A model generated the notes under the pieces. It saw nothing but the letters and a program-made list of their open reading frames with translations, was not told where the DNA came from and ran no database searches. From positions 1 to 64,000 of the forward strand of contig DATNJB010000025.1 of assembly GCA_035604135.1 (NCBI GenBank): DNA of 64,000 bases, given 5' to 3'. A program made the position numbers and the translations under genes. The stretch's first letter is position 1, and every line of letters begins with the position of its first letter. Of the stretch, positions 56,301-63,469 are shown piece after piece. The stretch is from Poindextera sp035604135 (GTDB lineage: Bacteria; Pseudomonadota; Alphaproteobacteria; Caulobacterales; Caulobacteraceae).

Positions 56301-56853
56301 GGCTGGCGATGGCGGCGAGGCGGTTGAGCCGGGCGCGATCGTCGCCCCGGTGGGTCGGCGAGGCGGCGAGATAGAGCTCGTCCGGCCAGGCCGCGCGCCA
56401 GGCGCCCAGGCGCGTCTCGAACGCCTCGTCGAAGGCGACCGGCGCCGGCGCGAGCGCGATCATCCCCTCAGCTAACGCCGCCGCCTGTTCGAAGCGCAGG
56501 TGACACTCGCCCTTGGCGATCGCGCCGCCCTCGGCCCCGACCTCCCACCCTTCGATCCCGCTCTTGCCGATGGAGAGCAGGCGACACAGCCGTCCGTAGG
56601 CAGACCGATCGCGCGGATAGACGATCAACTCAGCGCCATTGGTGAAGACCAACCGGCAGCCGATCAGGAGTGGAAGGCCGCATTGCTTGGCCGCGGCGTG
56701 GGCGCGGACCACGCCGGCCAGGGTGTTGCGGTCGGCGATCCCGATGGCGGCAAGCCCGAGCGCCTTGGCCTGGTCAACGAGCTCGCCCGCATGCGAGCCG
56801 CCCTCGAGGAAGCTGAAATTGGAGCGGATGTCGAGCTCGGCGTAGGCGCTCAT
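53335..56853 (-). CDS. dnaE2: Error-prone DNA polymerase DnaE2 carrying an in-frame palindromic insertion
   Basis: DnaE2 is the C-family polymerase that performs SOS-induced translesion synthesis with ImuA and ImuB. The 1172-residue protein has an N-terminal PHP domain (AYAELDIRSNFSFLEGGSHAGEL), the catalytic core with PDIDVDFEHERREEV and KVDVLALGMLTAI, and the terminal RDARVLPRSRDFH that ends the family. It is about 80-90 residues longer than usual; residues about 819-868 (SPSQREGTSDGEAGASGEGL and what follows, Pro/Ser/Gly-rich) come from the palindromic repeat at 54251-54395. Its ATG overlaps the imuB stop (ATGA). Whether the insert impairs activity is unknown. Confidence 0.95.
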   Translation of the reverse strand: MSAYAELDIRSNFSFLEGGSHAGELVDQAKALGLAAIGIADRNTLAGVVRAHAAAKQCGLPLLIGCRLVFTNGAELIVYPRDRSAYGRLCRLLSIGKSGIEGWEVGAEGGAIAKGECHLRFEQAAALAEGMIALAPAPVAFDEAFETRLGAWRAAWPDELYLAASPTHRGDDRARLNRLAAIASHTGAPMVATNAVLYHHFERRLLQDVLTCIREKTTIDEAGFRLQANAERFVKPPQEMARLFKGHEAALARTLDIVRACRFSLDELSYVYPDEPVPPGKTPDGHLRELAFKGAEQRYPNGIPAKILALLEKELTLIEKVRYAPYFLTVHDIVAWAREPGREILCQGRGSAANSVVCFCLGVTSVDPTQQDVLFERFISEERSEPPDIDVDFEHERREEVMQYVFKRYGRHRAAICATVIHYRPRSAIRDVGKALGLTEDVTAQLANTVWGSYGAKVEEGHVDATGLRREDPRLKLALELTEDLIRFPRHLSQHVGGFVLTQGPLTETVPIGNAAMDDRTFIEWDKDDIDELKIMKVDVLALGMLTAIRKSFVLMREHYGVDLDLATLPREEPRVYDMLCKADSLGVFQVESRAQMSMLPRLRPRTFYDLVVEVAIVRPGPIQGNMVHPYLNRRSEKRAVEAKGGAYSIAFPVPSPEHGDADELKRVLGKTLGVPLFQEQAMRIAMEAAKFSGDEANGLRRAMATFRRNGTIGSYEDMMVSRMVARGYDPEFAQNCFSQIKGFGDYGFPESHAAAFAHLVYVSAWIKWAYPEVFAAALLNSQPMGFYAPAQIVRDAKDHGVEVRHPDVNESDWDCTLESPSQREGTSDGEAGASGEGLRPLRQTPTAVTPHRPLATQGSPPSPCGRSSMEKGSSEEAPPRAVRLGLRQIDGFREAWAVAIMAARATGGPFRSLDELKARVMLEGGAGLPGHALDALAAADALNSLDLTRRPGLWAARGIPGGSTVPLFAFAGLEEADGPPPPALPVAPLSEEVVNDYETIRLSLKAHPMSFLRKRMAAVGVMPAGQLKDAPENSRAAVAGVVLVRQRPGSAHGVVFMTLEDETGVANAIVWPKAFERFRPVVMGARMVIVRGLVQHAPDGAGYVTHLVAQTIEDRTADLALLSAPPLNPPRSHGDGAASASADSRDRSTREHERHRHPRDARVLPRSRDFH
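54251..54395. repeat. Cluster of four perfect palindromes inserted in frame in dnaE2
   Basis: Four perfect hairpins follow one another: CTTCTCCC-ACA-GGGAGAAG (54251-54269), CCCTTGC-GTA-GCAAGGG (54277-54293), AGGGGTTACGGC...GCCGTAACCCCT (54301-54344) and CCCCTCCC-TCT-GGGAGGGG (54376-54394). This mosaic looks like an intergenic palindromic repeat, yet here it lies wholly inside a coding frame that stays open across it. It interrupts the join between DWDCTLE and RAVRLGLRQIDGF, which are contiguous or nearly so in other DnaE2 proteins. Confidence 0.8.
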
Positions 56854-58436
56854 GCGAACACGCCCGCGATCCACCACGTGGGCGCGCGATCGGCATTCTC
56901 GCGACCGTAGAGCCCCTCGCGATAGAGCCAGTAGCGGCGCCCCGTCTCGTCCTCGACACGATAGTAGTCGCGCGTGCGCGGGCGCTTGGCCTCGTTGGCC
57001 GCCGGCCGCCACCATTCCGCGCCCAGCCGCTCGGGCCCCTCGGCCTTGACCACCCGTCTCGACGCGCGCCGCCAGACGAAGCGGGCGGGGACGCCGTCCG
57101 GCAGCTCGGCGATGGTGGTCACCGGCTCGGGCGGCTCGAACAAGAGGATCGGGCGCAGGCGAGCCTCATCCCGCTCGGGCGGCGGGCTGGGGCTGGGTCC
57201 GGCCGGCGTCCAGGCCTCGCTGAGTTCCGGGACCCAGCTTTCCTTGGGCTGCGGGCGGCGGACCTGGCCTTCGCCAAGCTTGGCCTCGAGGCGGTCGATC
57301 AGGGCAGCGAGCGCATGGAGGGAGGCCTGCCCGGGGGACGCATCCAGCTCCGCCTCGCGCGCCTCGACGGTCTCGGCCTTTTCCGCCGAGAGCATGAGCG
57401 CATCCAGCCCAAAGCCGAGATCGAGCCGCTCCAGGCCCTTCTCGCGCAGCAGCCTGACGAGATGCTCGGCCCCCGCCGCCGGCGCGCTCAAACCCGCCTC
57501 GAGCATCGTCGCACGCCCGTCGACGCGGAAGCCGGTGAGGCGCAACCGCCGCGCGCCCTGCCCGTCGCGCCCGAGCGCCGACGCCAGAGCCTCGGCCAGC
57601 CTGGGCAGGTGGAAGGCCACGCCGTCCACATCCATCACCGGCTCGGCGAAGGGGACCCAGACGCGGTAAAGCGGGGGTGGCCGCACGGGATCGAGCGGTT
57701 CGGCCAAGGTCCCCAGCGCCTGGTCCAGCCGCTCGACGACGCGAAAACCCGCCTCGCCGCGGAACCGGCGCGCCAGACCGGCGCGCGGCAGGCCATAGAG
57801 ATTGCCGATCGTCTTCAGGCCGAAGCGCTTCAGAAGCGAGAGCGCCTTGGCCTCGAGCCTCAAGGCCTCGACCGGCAGGAGGGCGAGCGCCTCGCGCGTG
57901 CGGCCGGCCGGCGCGATCGTCTCCGCGGCGGTGGAGAACCGGGCGAGCGCCCAGGCGGCGGCCGGCGTATCGGCGATGGCCAGGCGCGCGGGGATGCCGG
58001 CTGCGTGCAGCCGTCCACGCAGGTCGGAAAGCAGCGACCGCTCGCCGCCGAATAGATGCGCAGCCCCGGTCATGTCGAGGAACAGCCCCTCGAAGCCGGG
58101 CATGAGCTCGTCGGCAGCGACAGAAGGGGAAAACCGTTCGGCCCAGAGCGCCAGGCGCCTCAGCGCATCGCGGTCGCGCTCGGCCTCCGCCGGCGCGCTG
58201 ATCAGCTGCGGGGTCATGGCGCAGGCGTCTGCGTGCGCCTGACCGCGCCACAAGCCGAGCGCGCGCGCGGACGCGTTCAGGGCAAGCAAGCTCAGCCCGT
58301 TCACGCCCTTTTCGACAAGAGCGAAAGGCGCCCCCTCAGGCGGCCTGGGGTGCGAGGCGTCCGTCCCGTCCGGCTGCGGCCTCATCCAGACCGTGACCGG
58401 CCAGTCCGGCAACCACGCCGAGACGACCCGTTTCAT
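56850..58436 (-). CDS. imuB: ImuB, inactive Y-family polymerase subunit of the SOS mutasome
   Basis: ImuB is a Y-family polymerase homologue that has lost catalysis and links DnaE2, ImuA and the beta clamp. The 528-residue protein starts with the family sequence KRVVSAWLPDWPVTVW. The usual catalytic SIDE motif is replaced by MPGFEGLFLDMTG, consistent with a dead active site. A helix-hairpin-helix (FGLKTIGNLYGLPRAGLARRF) and a little-finger region follow, then a long C-terminal extension ending in TRDYYRVEDETGRRYWLYREG. It overlaps imuA by 101 bp and dnaE2 by 4 bp. Confidence 0.93.
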   Translation of the reverse strand: MKRVVSAWLPDWPVTVWMRPQPDGTDASHPRPPEGAPFALVEKGVNGLSLLALNASARALGLWRGQAHADACAMTPQLISAPAEAERDRDALRRLALWAERFSPSVAADELMPGFEGLFLDMTGAAHLFGGERSLLSDLRGRLHAAGIPARLAIADTPAAAWALARFSTAAETIAPAGRTREALALLPVEALRLEAKALSLLKRFGLKTIGNLYGLPRAGLARRFRGEAGFRVVERLDQALGTLAEPLDPVRPPPLYRVWVPFAEPVMDVDGVAFHLPRLAEALASALGRDGQGARRLRLTGFRVDGRATMLEAGLSAPAAGAEHLVRLLREKGLERLDLGFGLDALMLSAEKAETVEAREAELDASPGQASLHALAALIDRLEAKLGEGQVRRPQPKESWVPELSEAWTPAGPSPSPPPERDEARLRPILLFEPPEPVTTIAELPDGVPARFVWRRASRRVVKAEGPERLGAEWWRPAANEAKRPRTRDYYRVEDETGRRYWLYREGLYGRENADRAPTWWIAGVFA

Positions 58437-59031
58437 CGTCCTGCTCCAGGAGCCAGGCGCCGGGCGGTCCGTCTCTGCGGCGAACCAGCTCGGCGCTCAA
58501 ACGCACGCGTCCCGGCGCGTCCGCATCGAAACCATTCAGCGCCGAGGGACCGCATCGGATTCGCCAGCGGCGCCGGGCCGCGCTCAAATCCCCGCCCGCT
58601 CCCGCGCGCAGGATGACGCCAACGGCTGCCCCGGCGCGGGCGGCGAAGTCCAGCCGGCGCGTGGCCACGAACGGCGGCGCCTCGACGGTTGCGAGCCCGC
58701 CTGCGACCGCGCCCGACTTCAGCGCCTCCTCCAGCGCCCAAAGCGCCTCGGCCTCCCGCGCGGTCCTCACCCAGATCAGCCGTTTGGCCGTCGCGCCCCA
58801 GGCTCCGAGCCCGCGCGCGAAGGGGCGGCCGCGCTCGCGCAGCCAATCGGCCGTCGTGACCAGAACGAGCGGTCGCGGGTCATTGGCCTCAGTCAGGCGC
58901 GAAAGCGAAAAGCCGAGGGCCGCCGCGGCGTCCATCGGCTCGCCCGCCCCCACTTCTTCCAGCGGCTCGCTGGCGCGCGGGAAGACCGCGGGATCGACGA
59001 TTGCGGGACGTTCGAACAGAGCAAGGGACAT
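58336..59031 (-). CDS. imuA: ImuA, RecA-like SOS mutagenesis protein
   Basis: ImuA is the first gene of the cassette. The 231-residue protein has the RecA/SulA-like fold of the alphaproteobacterial ImuA group: EPMDAAAALGFSLSRLTEAND, then PLVLVTTADWLRERGRPFARGL, AKRLIWVRTAREAEALWALEEALKSG and RRLDFAARAGAAVGVILRAG. It modulates RecA and supports ImuB-DnaE2 function. A LexA box (59046-59060) lies 15 bp upstream of the ATG. The C-terminal coding part overlaps imuB by 101 bp. Confidence 0.9.
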   Translation of the reverse strand: MSLALFERPAIVDPAVFPRASEPLEEVGAGEPMDAAAALGFSLSRLTEANDPRPLVLVTTADWLRERGRPFARGLGAWGATAKRLIWVRTAREAEALWALEEALKSGAVAGGLATVEAPPFVATRRLDFAARAGAAVGVILRAGAGGDLSAARRRWRIRCGPSALNGFDADAPGRVRLSAELVRRRDGPPGAWLLEQDDETGRLGVVAGLAGHGLDEAAAGRDGRLAPQAA

Positions 59032-59045
59032 TGCGGACGACCTTT

Positions 59046-59060
59046 GTTCTTACTTTGTTC
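59046..59060 (-). promoter_or_regulatory. LexA (SOS) box upstream of imuA
   Basis: GTTC-TTACTTT-GTTC is an exact match to the alphaproteobacterial LexA operator GTTC-N7-GTTC. It lies 15 bp before the imuA start codon, so LexA would repress the imuA-imuB-dnaE2 operon until DNA damage activates RecA. A third GTTC follows at 59062-59065. Confidence 0.92.
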
Positions 59061-59141
59061 TCGTTCCGACATGGGAGTCAAGAGCGTCAGGAACCTTCAG
59101 CGTGCGCGTGGGTTCCACGGCCGAGGGGGACTCAGAGGCCC

Positions 59142-59497
59142 ATGCCGACCATTGCCGCACGCATCGCGCCGATCATCCTGCTCGTGGCTCGAACGTCTTC
59201 ATGACCTTTGCCTGGTACGGCCACCTGAGGTTCAAGGACCGGCCGCTCTGGCTGGTCATCCTCGCCGGGTGGGGGATCGCCTTTTTCGAGTACTGCCTCG
59301 CCGTCCCGGCCAACCGATACGGCAGCGCCGTCTATGACCCCATGGAGCTGAAGGCGATCCAGGAGGTGATCACGCTCGCCATCTTCGCGATCTTCGCCGC
59401 GACCTATCTCGGCCAGAAGATCACGATCAATCACGTCATCGGCTTTGCGCTCATCGCCGCAGGCGCAGTCTTCGTGTTCCGCGCCCCGTTCGCTTAA
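59142..59497 (+). pseudogene. DUF486 (DMT-type) small membrane protein, frameshifted near 59189
   Basis: DUF486 proteins are about 115 residues with four helices. The N-terminus reads in one frame from the ATG at 59142 (MPTIAARIAPIILLVA), then meets a stop at 59204. The conserved continuation SNVFMTFAWYGHLRFKDRPLW begins in the +2 frame at about 59189 and runs to 59497. Loss of one base in GTGGCTCGAAC explains both. If the shift is real, translation could start only at the ATG at 59201, which lacks the first helix. The function of the family is unknown. It is divergent from imuA and may share its control region. Confidence 0.8.
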
Positions 59498-59513
59498 GCC
59501 CCTTTACGTGGTG

Positions 59514-59666
59514 TTAACCATAACTGGCGCGACTCTCGCTTAAGGGCGGAGGGCGTTGTGGGTCATCCACAGAAGATCGGCGAAACGCTATATTTAGCGA
59601 TAGCGCCGCGTTTACACGCTAGGAATCGGTGGTTAGCGTCCCAATCCTGGGCTGGGAGACCGATTC
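59514..59666 (+). promoter_or_regulatory. podJ upstream region with CcrM, CtrA-like and DnaA-like motifs
   Basis: This 150-bp stretch has three GANTC (CcrM methylation) sites: GACTC (59531-59535), GAATC (59623-59627) and GATTC (59662-59666). A CtrA half-site-like TTAACCAT lies at 59514-59521. TCATCCACA (59563-59571) is one mismatch from the DnaA box, inside the palindrome TGTGG-N5-CCACA. A second perfect palindrome, CGCTA-TATT-TAGCG, lies at 59586-59599. This fits cell-cycle control like that known for Caulobacter podJ (GcrA, DnaA, CtrA). Confidence 0.6.
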
Positions 59667-59669
59667 GCG

Positions 59670-62600
59670 ATGGCGGCGAACGCGCCATGGAGCGTGAAGG
59701 GGATCGATCCAAAGGCGCGCGAAATCGCCAAGGACCTAGCCCGTCGCTCCGGCATGACGCTGGGCGAATGGCTAAACCAGATGATCCTCGATGACGGAGG
59801 CTCACCCGAGGAAGCGACATCGCGCGCCGCGGATGAGCCGCACTACAGCCGCTTCGAAGCGCCCGACCACCCCGGCGACGACGTGCTGCGCGCGACAGCT
59901 TCGCTCGATCGGCTCACGACCCGCATCGAAGCGGCCGAACATCGCGCCACGCTGGCGATCAGCGGGATCGACCAATCGGTCAACGGCATCATCAACCGCC
60001 TCGAGCAGGCGGAGCGCGAGCAGACCGCCGTCGCCGCGCGGTTCGAGGGCGCGGTCGCTGACCTTTCCGGCGAGCATAGTCGCGTGAACGAGCGGCTGCG
60101 CCGGATCGAGCAGGAGGCGCCGGGCAACCGCTCGGTCGAAGCCGTCCGCTCCATGGAAAACGCGCTCGCGAAGGTCGCGAGCCACCTCTACGACGGCGAC
60201 GCCAAGGCCGAGCAGCGCTTCGCCGAGCTTCGCGACGATATCGAGACGATGAAGGCGAGCCTTGCCGCGGGTGGCGAGGCCGGTGGCGGCGATGACTTCA
60301 CAATTCGGCTGACCGAGCGCCTGGGCGAAGCCGAGGCGCGAACCACCGAGGCCATGCGCGAGCTGCGCGCCTCGTTCGCCCAGCTCGACGAACGCCTCGG
60401 CGCCGCCGAAACCCGCACCTCCGGCGGCGTGCCGGAAGCTCGCCTCGAACAGCTCGCCGTCAGCCTGTCGGCCCGGGTCGACGCCGTCCGCGCCGAGATG
60501 GCGGAGAAGCTGCGCGAGGCCGCCGACGGCCGCTTCGAGCGCATCGAGCGGTCACTGGTCGAGATGACCGCCCAGGTGGAGAAGGCCGAGCGCCGATCGG
60601 CGCACGCCATCGAACGCATGGGGCATGAGGTGCTGCGCATGGCCGACACGCTCGGCCGGCGCGTTCAGGACGTCGATCACCGCTCGGCGGACGCCATCGA
60701 GCAAGTGGGCGGCGAGGTGGCGCGCATGGCCGGCGTGATGGAGGCCAGGCTCGCGCACAGCGACGAAATCAACGCCCGCGCGCTGGAAAAGCTGGGCGGA
60801 GAGATCGCCCGGATCACCGAGCAGCTGGCCGATCGTATCGCCAATGCCGAGCGCCGTTCGGCGCAAGCCATGGACGACATGGGCGAGCAGGTCGCCCGCG
60901 TTTCGGACCGGCTGCAGGATCGCGCCGAGCGCACCTCGACCGAGCTGGCCGAGCGCATCCGCCTCTCCGAGGAGCGGACCGCCCGGCTGCTCGAGGACGC
61001 GCGCGAGCGCATCGATCAGCGGCTCGAGCAGGCCCAGCGCAAGCAGGCCGAGGCGTCCTCGCCGGAAGGCCCCGATGCGGCGCTGTTCGACGATCCCGAC
61101 GTCGCTCCCTTTGGGCGCGAGGGCTACGGCCAGGCGTCGCGCTACGAGCTCCCCGAGGAGGACGCGCCGTTCGAGACCAACGGCTTCGAAGAGCCGGAAC
61201 AGCGCGAGGCGTTGATCGCGTCTGATCTGGCCGAGGCTGATGTCGAGGTCTTCGCGCGAACAGAGCCAGAGGCCCCGGCGCCGACGCTCGCCGCCGCCGA
61301 GCCCGTCGCGTCCGAAACTCGCACCTTCGCCGACTTCGACGACGATGATCTCGTGGCTCCGGCCGCGTTCGATGACGAGACGACGGACCACCAGACACGC
61401 GCGTTCGGCGCAGAGGCGACATTCGTCGAGGCCGAGCCGCCCTTGTTCGACGACAGGGCGCCGCTGCCGGAGGTGGACTTCGACACTGGGCTCGCGCGGG
61501 ACCACGACGCGGCGCTGGAAGAGGATTTGCTGGCCGCCGAGGCCATGGCGCACGGCGGCGAGACCGAGGACCAGGACGAGCCGGCGCTCGACGCGATCGT
61601 ACCCGAGACGCCGCGGCGGCCGCTCACGACACGCGAGCTCATCGAGCAGACCCGCGCGGCCGCGCGCGCAGCGCCGACGCCCGCCGATCTCAAGCGGCAG
61701 CGCTCCACCAGCAAACGCGCCTTCGGCGCGCGGCGCAGCGGTCCCTCGGCGATGACCACCGCCCTCTTCGTCTCCGGTGGCGCGGCAGCGCTGAGCATGG
61801 CGCTCGTGGGCTACGAATTCGTGCTGCAGAAGCCGGCCGGTCAGCTGCCGACCCGCGTGGCCGAAGTGCTGGGCTTGAACGCGCCGGCCACGCCCCTCGC
61901 GTCCGAGCGGCCGGGCCCGGGTGAAGGCGGCCAGCCGCTGGCGGCGATTGCACTCAACCCGACGCCGACCGGCCCGATCGCCGCTCAGACGCCCAACGCC
62001 CAGCAGAGCGAGGCGGCGGCGGAATTCTACGCCGACGGCGTGCGGCGCATCGAAGCGCACGACAACTCGGGCCTGGACTCGCTGAAGCGCGCCGCCAACC
62101 TCGGCTACGCACCGGCGGAGTTCTATCTGGCCAAGCTGTACGAGGGTGGCCAGGCCGGGCTGAAGAAGGATCCGGTCCAGGCGCGCACCTGGACCGAGCG
62201 CGCGGCGGAAGCTGGCGATGTTAAGGCCATGCACAATTTGGCGCTCGACGACTTCGAAGGCACGGGCGGGCCGAAGGACCTTAGTCAGGCCGCCGACTGG
62301 TTCCACCGCGCGGCCGATCAGGGCCTGGTCGACAGCCAGTACAATCTGGCGCGGCTCTATGAAGAGGGCCTCGGCGTCACGCGCAACCCGGCCGAAGCCT
62401 ACAAGTGGTACCTGATCGCCGGCCGCTCCGGCGACGCGGAGTCGGCGGCTGCTGCGCAGCGGATGAAGAACGCGCTCTCGCCTGAGGCGCAAGCCGCCGC
62501 CGAGCGTTCGGCGCAGGGCTTCATCCCCGACTCGGCGAGCGCCGCGCCGATGCAAGCCAACGGTTCGTCCGGCGCCATCGCTGAGGCTCAGCGCGGCCTC

Positions 62601-62753
62601 TCCCGCCTGGGCTACTACCAGGGGCCCTATGACGGCGTCGGCTCGCCGGCGCTCAGCCTCGCCATCGCCGCCTTCCAGCGCGACCAGGGCCTGCCGGCCA
62701 CCGGCACCCTCGACCCGACGGTCAACCAGCGCTTGGCCGCCGCCGCGCAATAG
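59670..62753 (+). CDS. podJ: PodJ-type polar organelle development / localization factor
   Basis: PodJ organises the new cell pole and recruits proteins for stalk, pili and flagellar development. The 1027-residue protein shows the typical order: a conserved N-terminus (WSVKGIDPKAREIAKDLARRSGMTLGEWLN), long coiled coils (about residues 70-480), an acidic Pro/Ser/Glu-rich linker (about 485-660), one membrane helix (about 695-717, TALFVSGGAAALSMALVGYEF), periplasmic Sel1/TPR-like repeats (about 785-920; AEFYLAKLYEGG, AMHNLALDDFEG, SQYNLARLYEEG) and a C-terminal peptidoglycan-binding domain (LSRLGYYQGPYDGV). Its length matches Caulobacter PodJ closely. Confidence 0.92.
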   Translation: MAANAPWSVKGIDPKAREIAKDLARRSGMTLGEWLNQMILDDGGSPEEATSRAADEPHYSRFEAPDHPGDDVLRATASLDRLTTRIEAAEHRATLAISGIDQSVNGIINRLEQAEREQTAVAARFEGAVADLSGEHSRVNERLRRIEQEAPGNRSVEAVRSMENALAKVASHLYDGDAKAEQRFAELRDDIETMKASLAAGGEAGGGDDFTIRLTERLGEAEARTTEAMRELRASFAQLDERLGAAETRTSGGVPEARLEQLAVSLSARVDAVRAEMAEKLREAADGRFERIERSLVEMTAQVEKAERRSAHAIERMGHEVLRMADTLGRRVQDVDHRSADAIEQVGGEVARMAGVMEARLAHSDEINARALEKLGGEIARITEQLADRIANAERRSAQAMDDMGEQVARVSDRLQDRAERTSTELAERIRLSEERTARLLEDARERIDQRLEQAQRKQAEASSPEGPDAALFDDPDVAPFGREGYGQASRYELPEEDAPFETNGFEEPEQREALIASDLAEADVEVFARTEPEAPAPTLAAAEPVASETRTFADFDDDDLVAPAAFDDETTDHQTRAFGAEATFVEAEPPLFDDRAPLPEVDFDTGLARDHDAALEEDLLAAEAMAHGGETEDQDEPALDAIVPETPRRPLTTRELIEQTRAAARAAPTPADLKRQRSTSKRAFGARRSGPSAMTTALFVSGGAAALSMALVGYEFVLQKPAGQLPTRVAEVLGLNAPATPLASERPGPGEGGQPLAAIALNPTPTGPIAAQTPNAQQSEAAAEFYADGVRRIEAHDNSGLDSLKRAANLGYAPAEFYLAKLYEGGQAGLKKDPVQARTWTERAAEAGDVKAMHNLALDDFEGTGGPKDLSQAADWFHRAADQGLVDSQYNLARLYEEGLGVTRNPAEAYKWYLIAGRSGDAESAAAAQRMKNALSPEAQAAAERSAQGFIPDSASAAPMQANGSSGAIAEAQRGLSRLGYYQGPYDGVGSPALSLAIAAFQRDQGLPATGTLDPTVNQRLAAAAQ

Positions 62754-62758
62754 GGCGG

Positions 62759-63469
62759 CTAGTCCCCCACCAGCATGTCCCAGCCGATCGGCTGCGCGCG
62801 ATCGGGGCCGAGCGCAACGGCGAGCGGCGGGCGGGCGAACAGCGTGGAGAAGGCCGCATCGCGCACGTTCTGACCACCGGCGAAGGCGCCGAAGGCCGGA
62901 AGCACGATCCGCGCGCCGTCAGTGACGAAACAGCGCCGGCGCACCTTGCCGCCGCGGCCGGCGACGCGGAGGCAGGGGTGCAGGTGGCCCGCCGCCTCGC
63001 CGGTTTGCGGGCCGGCGATCGGCTCGTGGCGGAAGACGACGCCTTCGATGCGGATGTCCGGGACGACCTCGCCCGGCAGCGCCTTAGGCCCATCGGCGTC
63101 GTGGTTGCCGACCACCCAGATCAGTCGGCGGCGCGCCGCGATCGCCTCCAGACGCTGGGTGTCGCGGGGCGCCATGCGCGCCTCGCCCTCGCCGTCGTGG
63201 AAGCTGTCGCCGAGCAGGACCACGACCACCGGATCGAGCGCCGCCACCTCGGCGGCGAGGCGGCCGAGCGTGTCGGCGGTGTCGTAGGGCGGCAAGAGCT
63301 GGCCCTTGCGGGCGTAGGCCGAGCCCTTCTCCAGGTGCAGGTCGGCCGCCACCAGCGTCCGGGCGCGGCCGAGCCAGAGCACACCGGACGCGCGGAGCAG
63401 AAGCTCGGCCTCGCCGAGCGTCACGGCCACGCCGCCGCAGCCACTGCGCGCGAGGGCGAGCGCGCTCAT
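62759..63469 (-). CDS. pdeM: Ligase-associated DNA damage response endonuclease
   Basis: A 236-residue calcineurin-like metallophosphoesterase of the PdeM group, which occurs with Lhr helicase, a DNA ligase and an exonuclease. Metal-binding motifs are present in order: ADLHLEKG, LLGDSFHDG, VVGNHDAD, FRHEP and AGHLHP. Its start overlaps the stop of the Lhr gene by four bases, so the two are an operon. It is likely to process DNA ends or phosphodiesters during repair. Its stop is 5 bp from that of podJ, which faces it. Confidence 0.9.
   Translation of the reverse strand: MSALALARSGCGGVAVTLGEAELLLRASGVLWLGRARTLVAADLHLEKGSAYARKGQLLPPYDTADTLGRLAAEVAALDPVVVVLLGDSFHDGEGEARMAPRDTQRLEAIAARRRLIWVVGNHDADGPKALPGEVVPDIRIEGVVFRHEPIAGPQTGEAAGHLHPCLRVAGRGGKVRRRCFVTDGARIVLPAFGAFAGGQNVRDAAFSTLFARPPLAVALGPDRAQPIGWDMLVGD

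Noticed and set aside
59142..59204. Selenocysteine read-through at the early TGA of the DUF486 gene, considered because selD is nearby
   Set aside because: The conserved continuation is in a different reading frame, not after an in-frame TGA, and no SECIS-like hairpin follows.
60552..62750. A 732-codon open frame antisense to podJ, and similar long antisense frames opposite uvrC and the RND pump gene
   Set aside because: GC-rich genes leave few stops on the other strand. The antisense translations are Arg/Gly/His-rich with no family motif, while the sense frames encode recognisable proteins.
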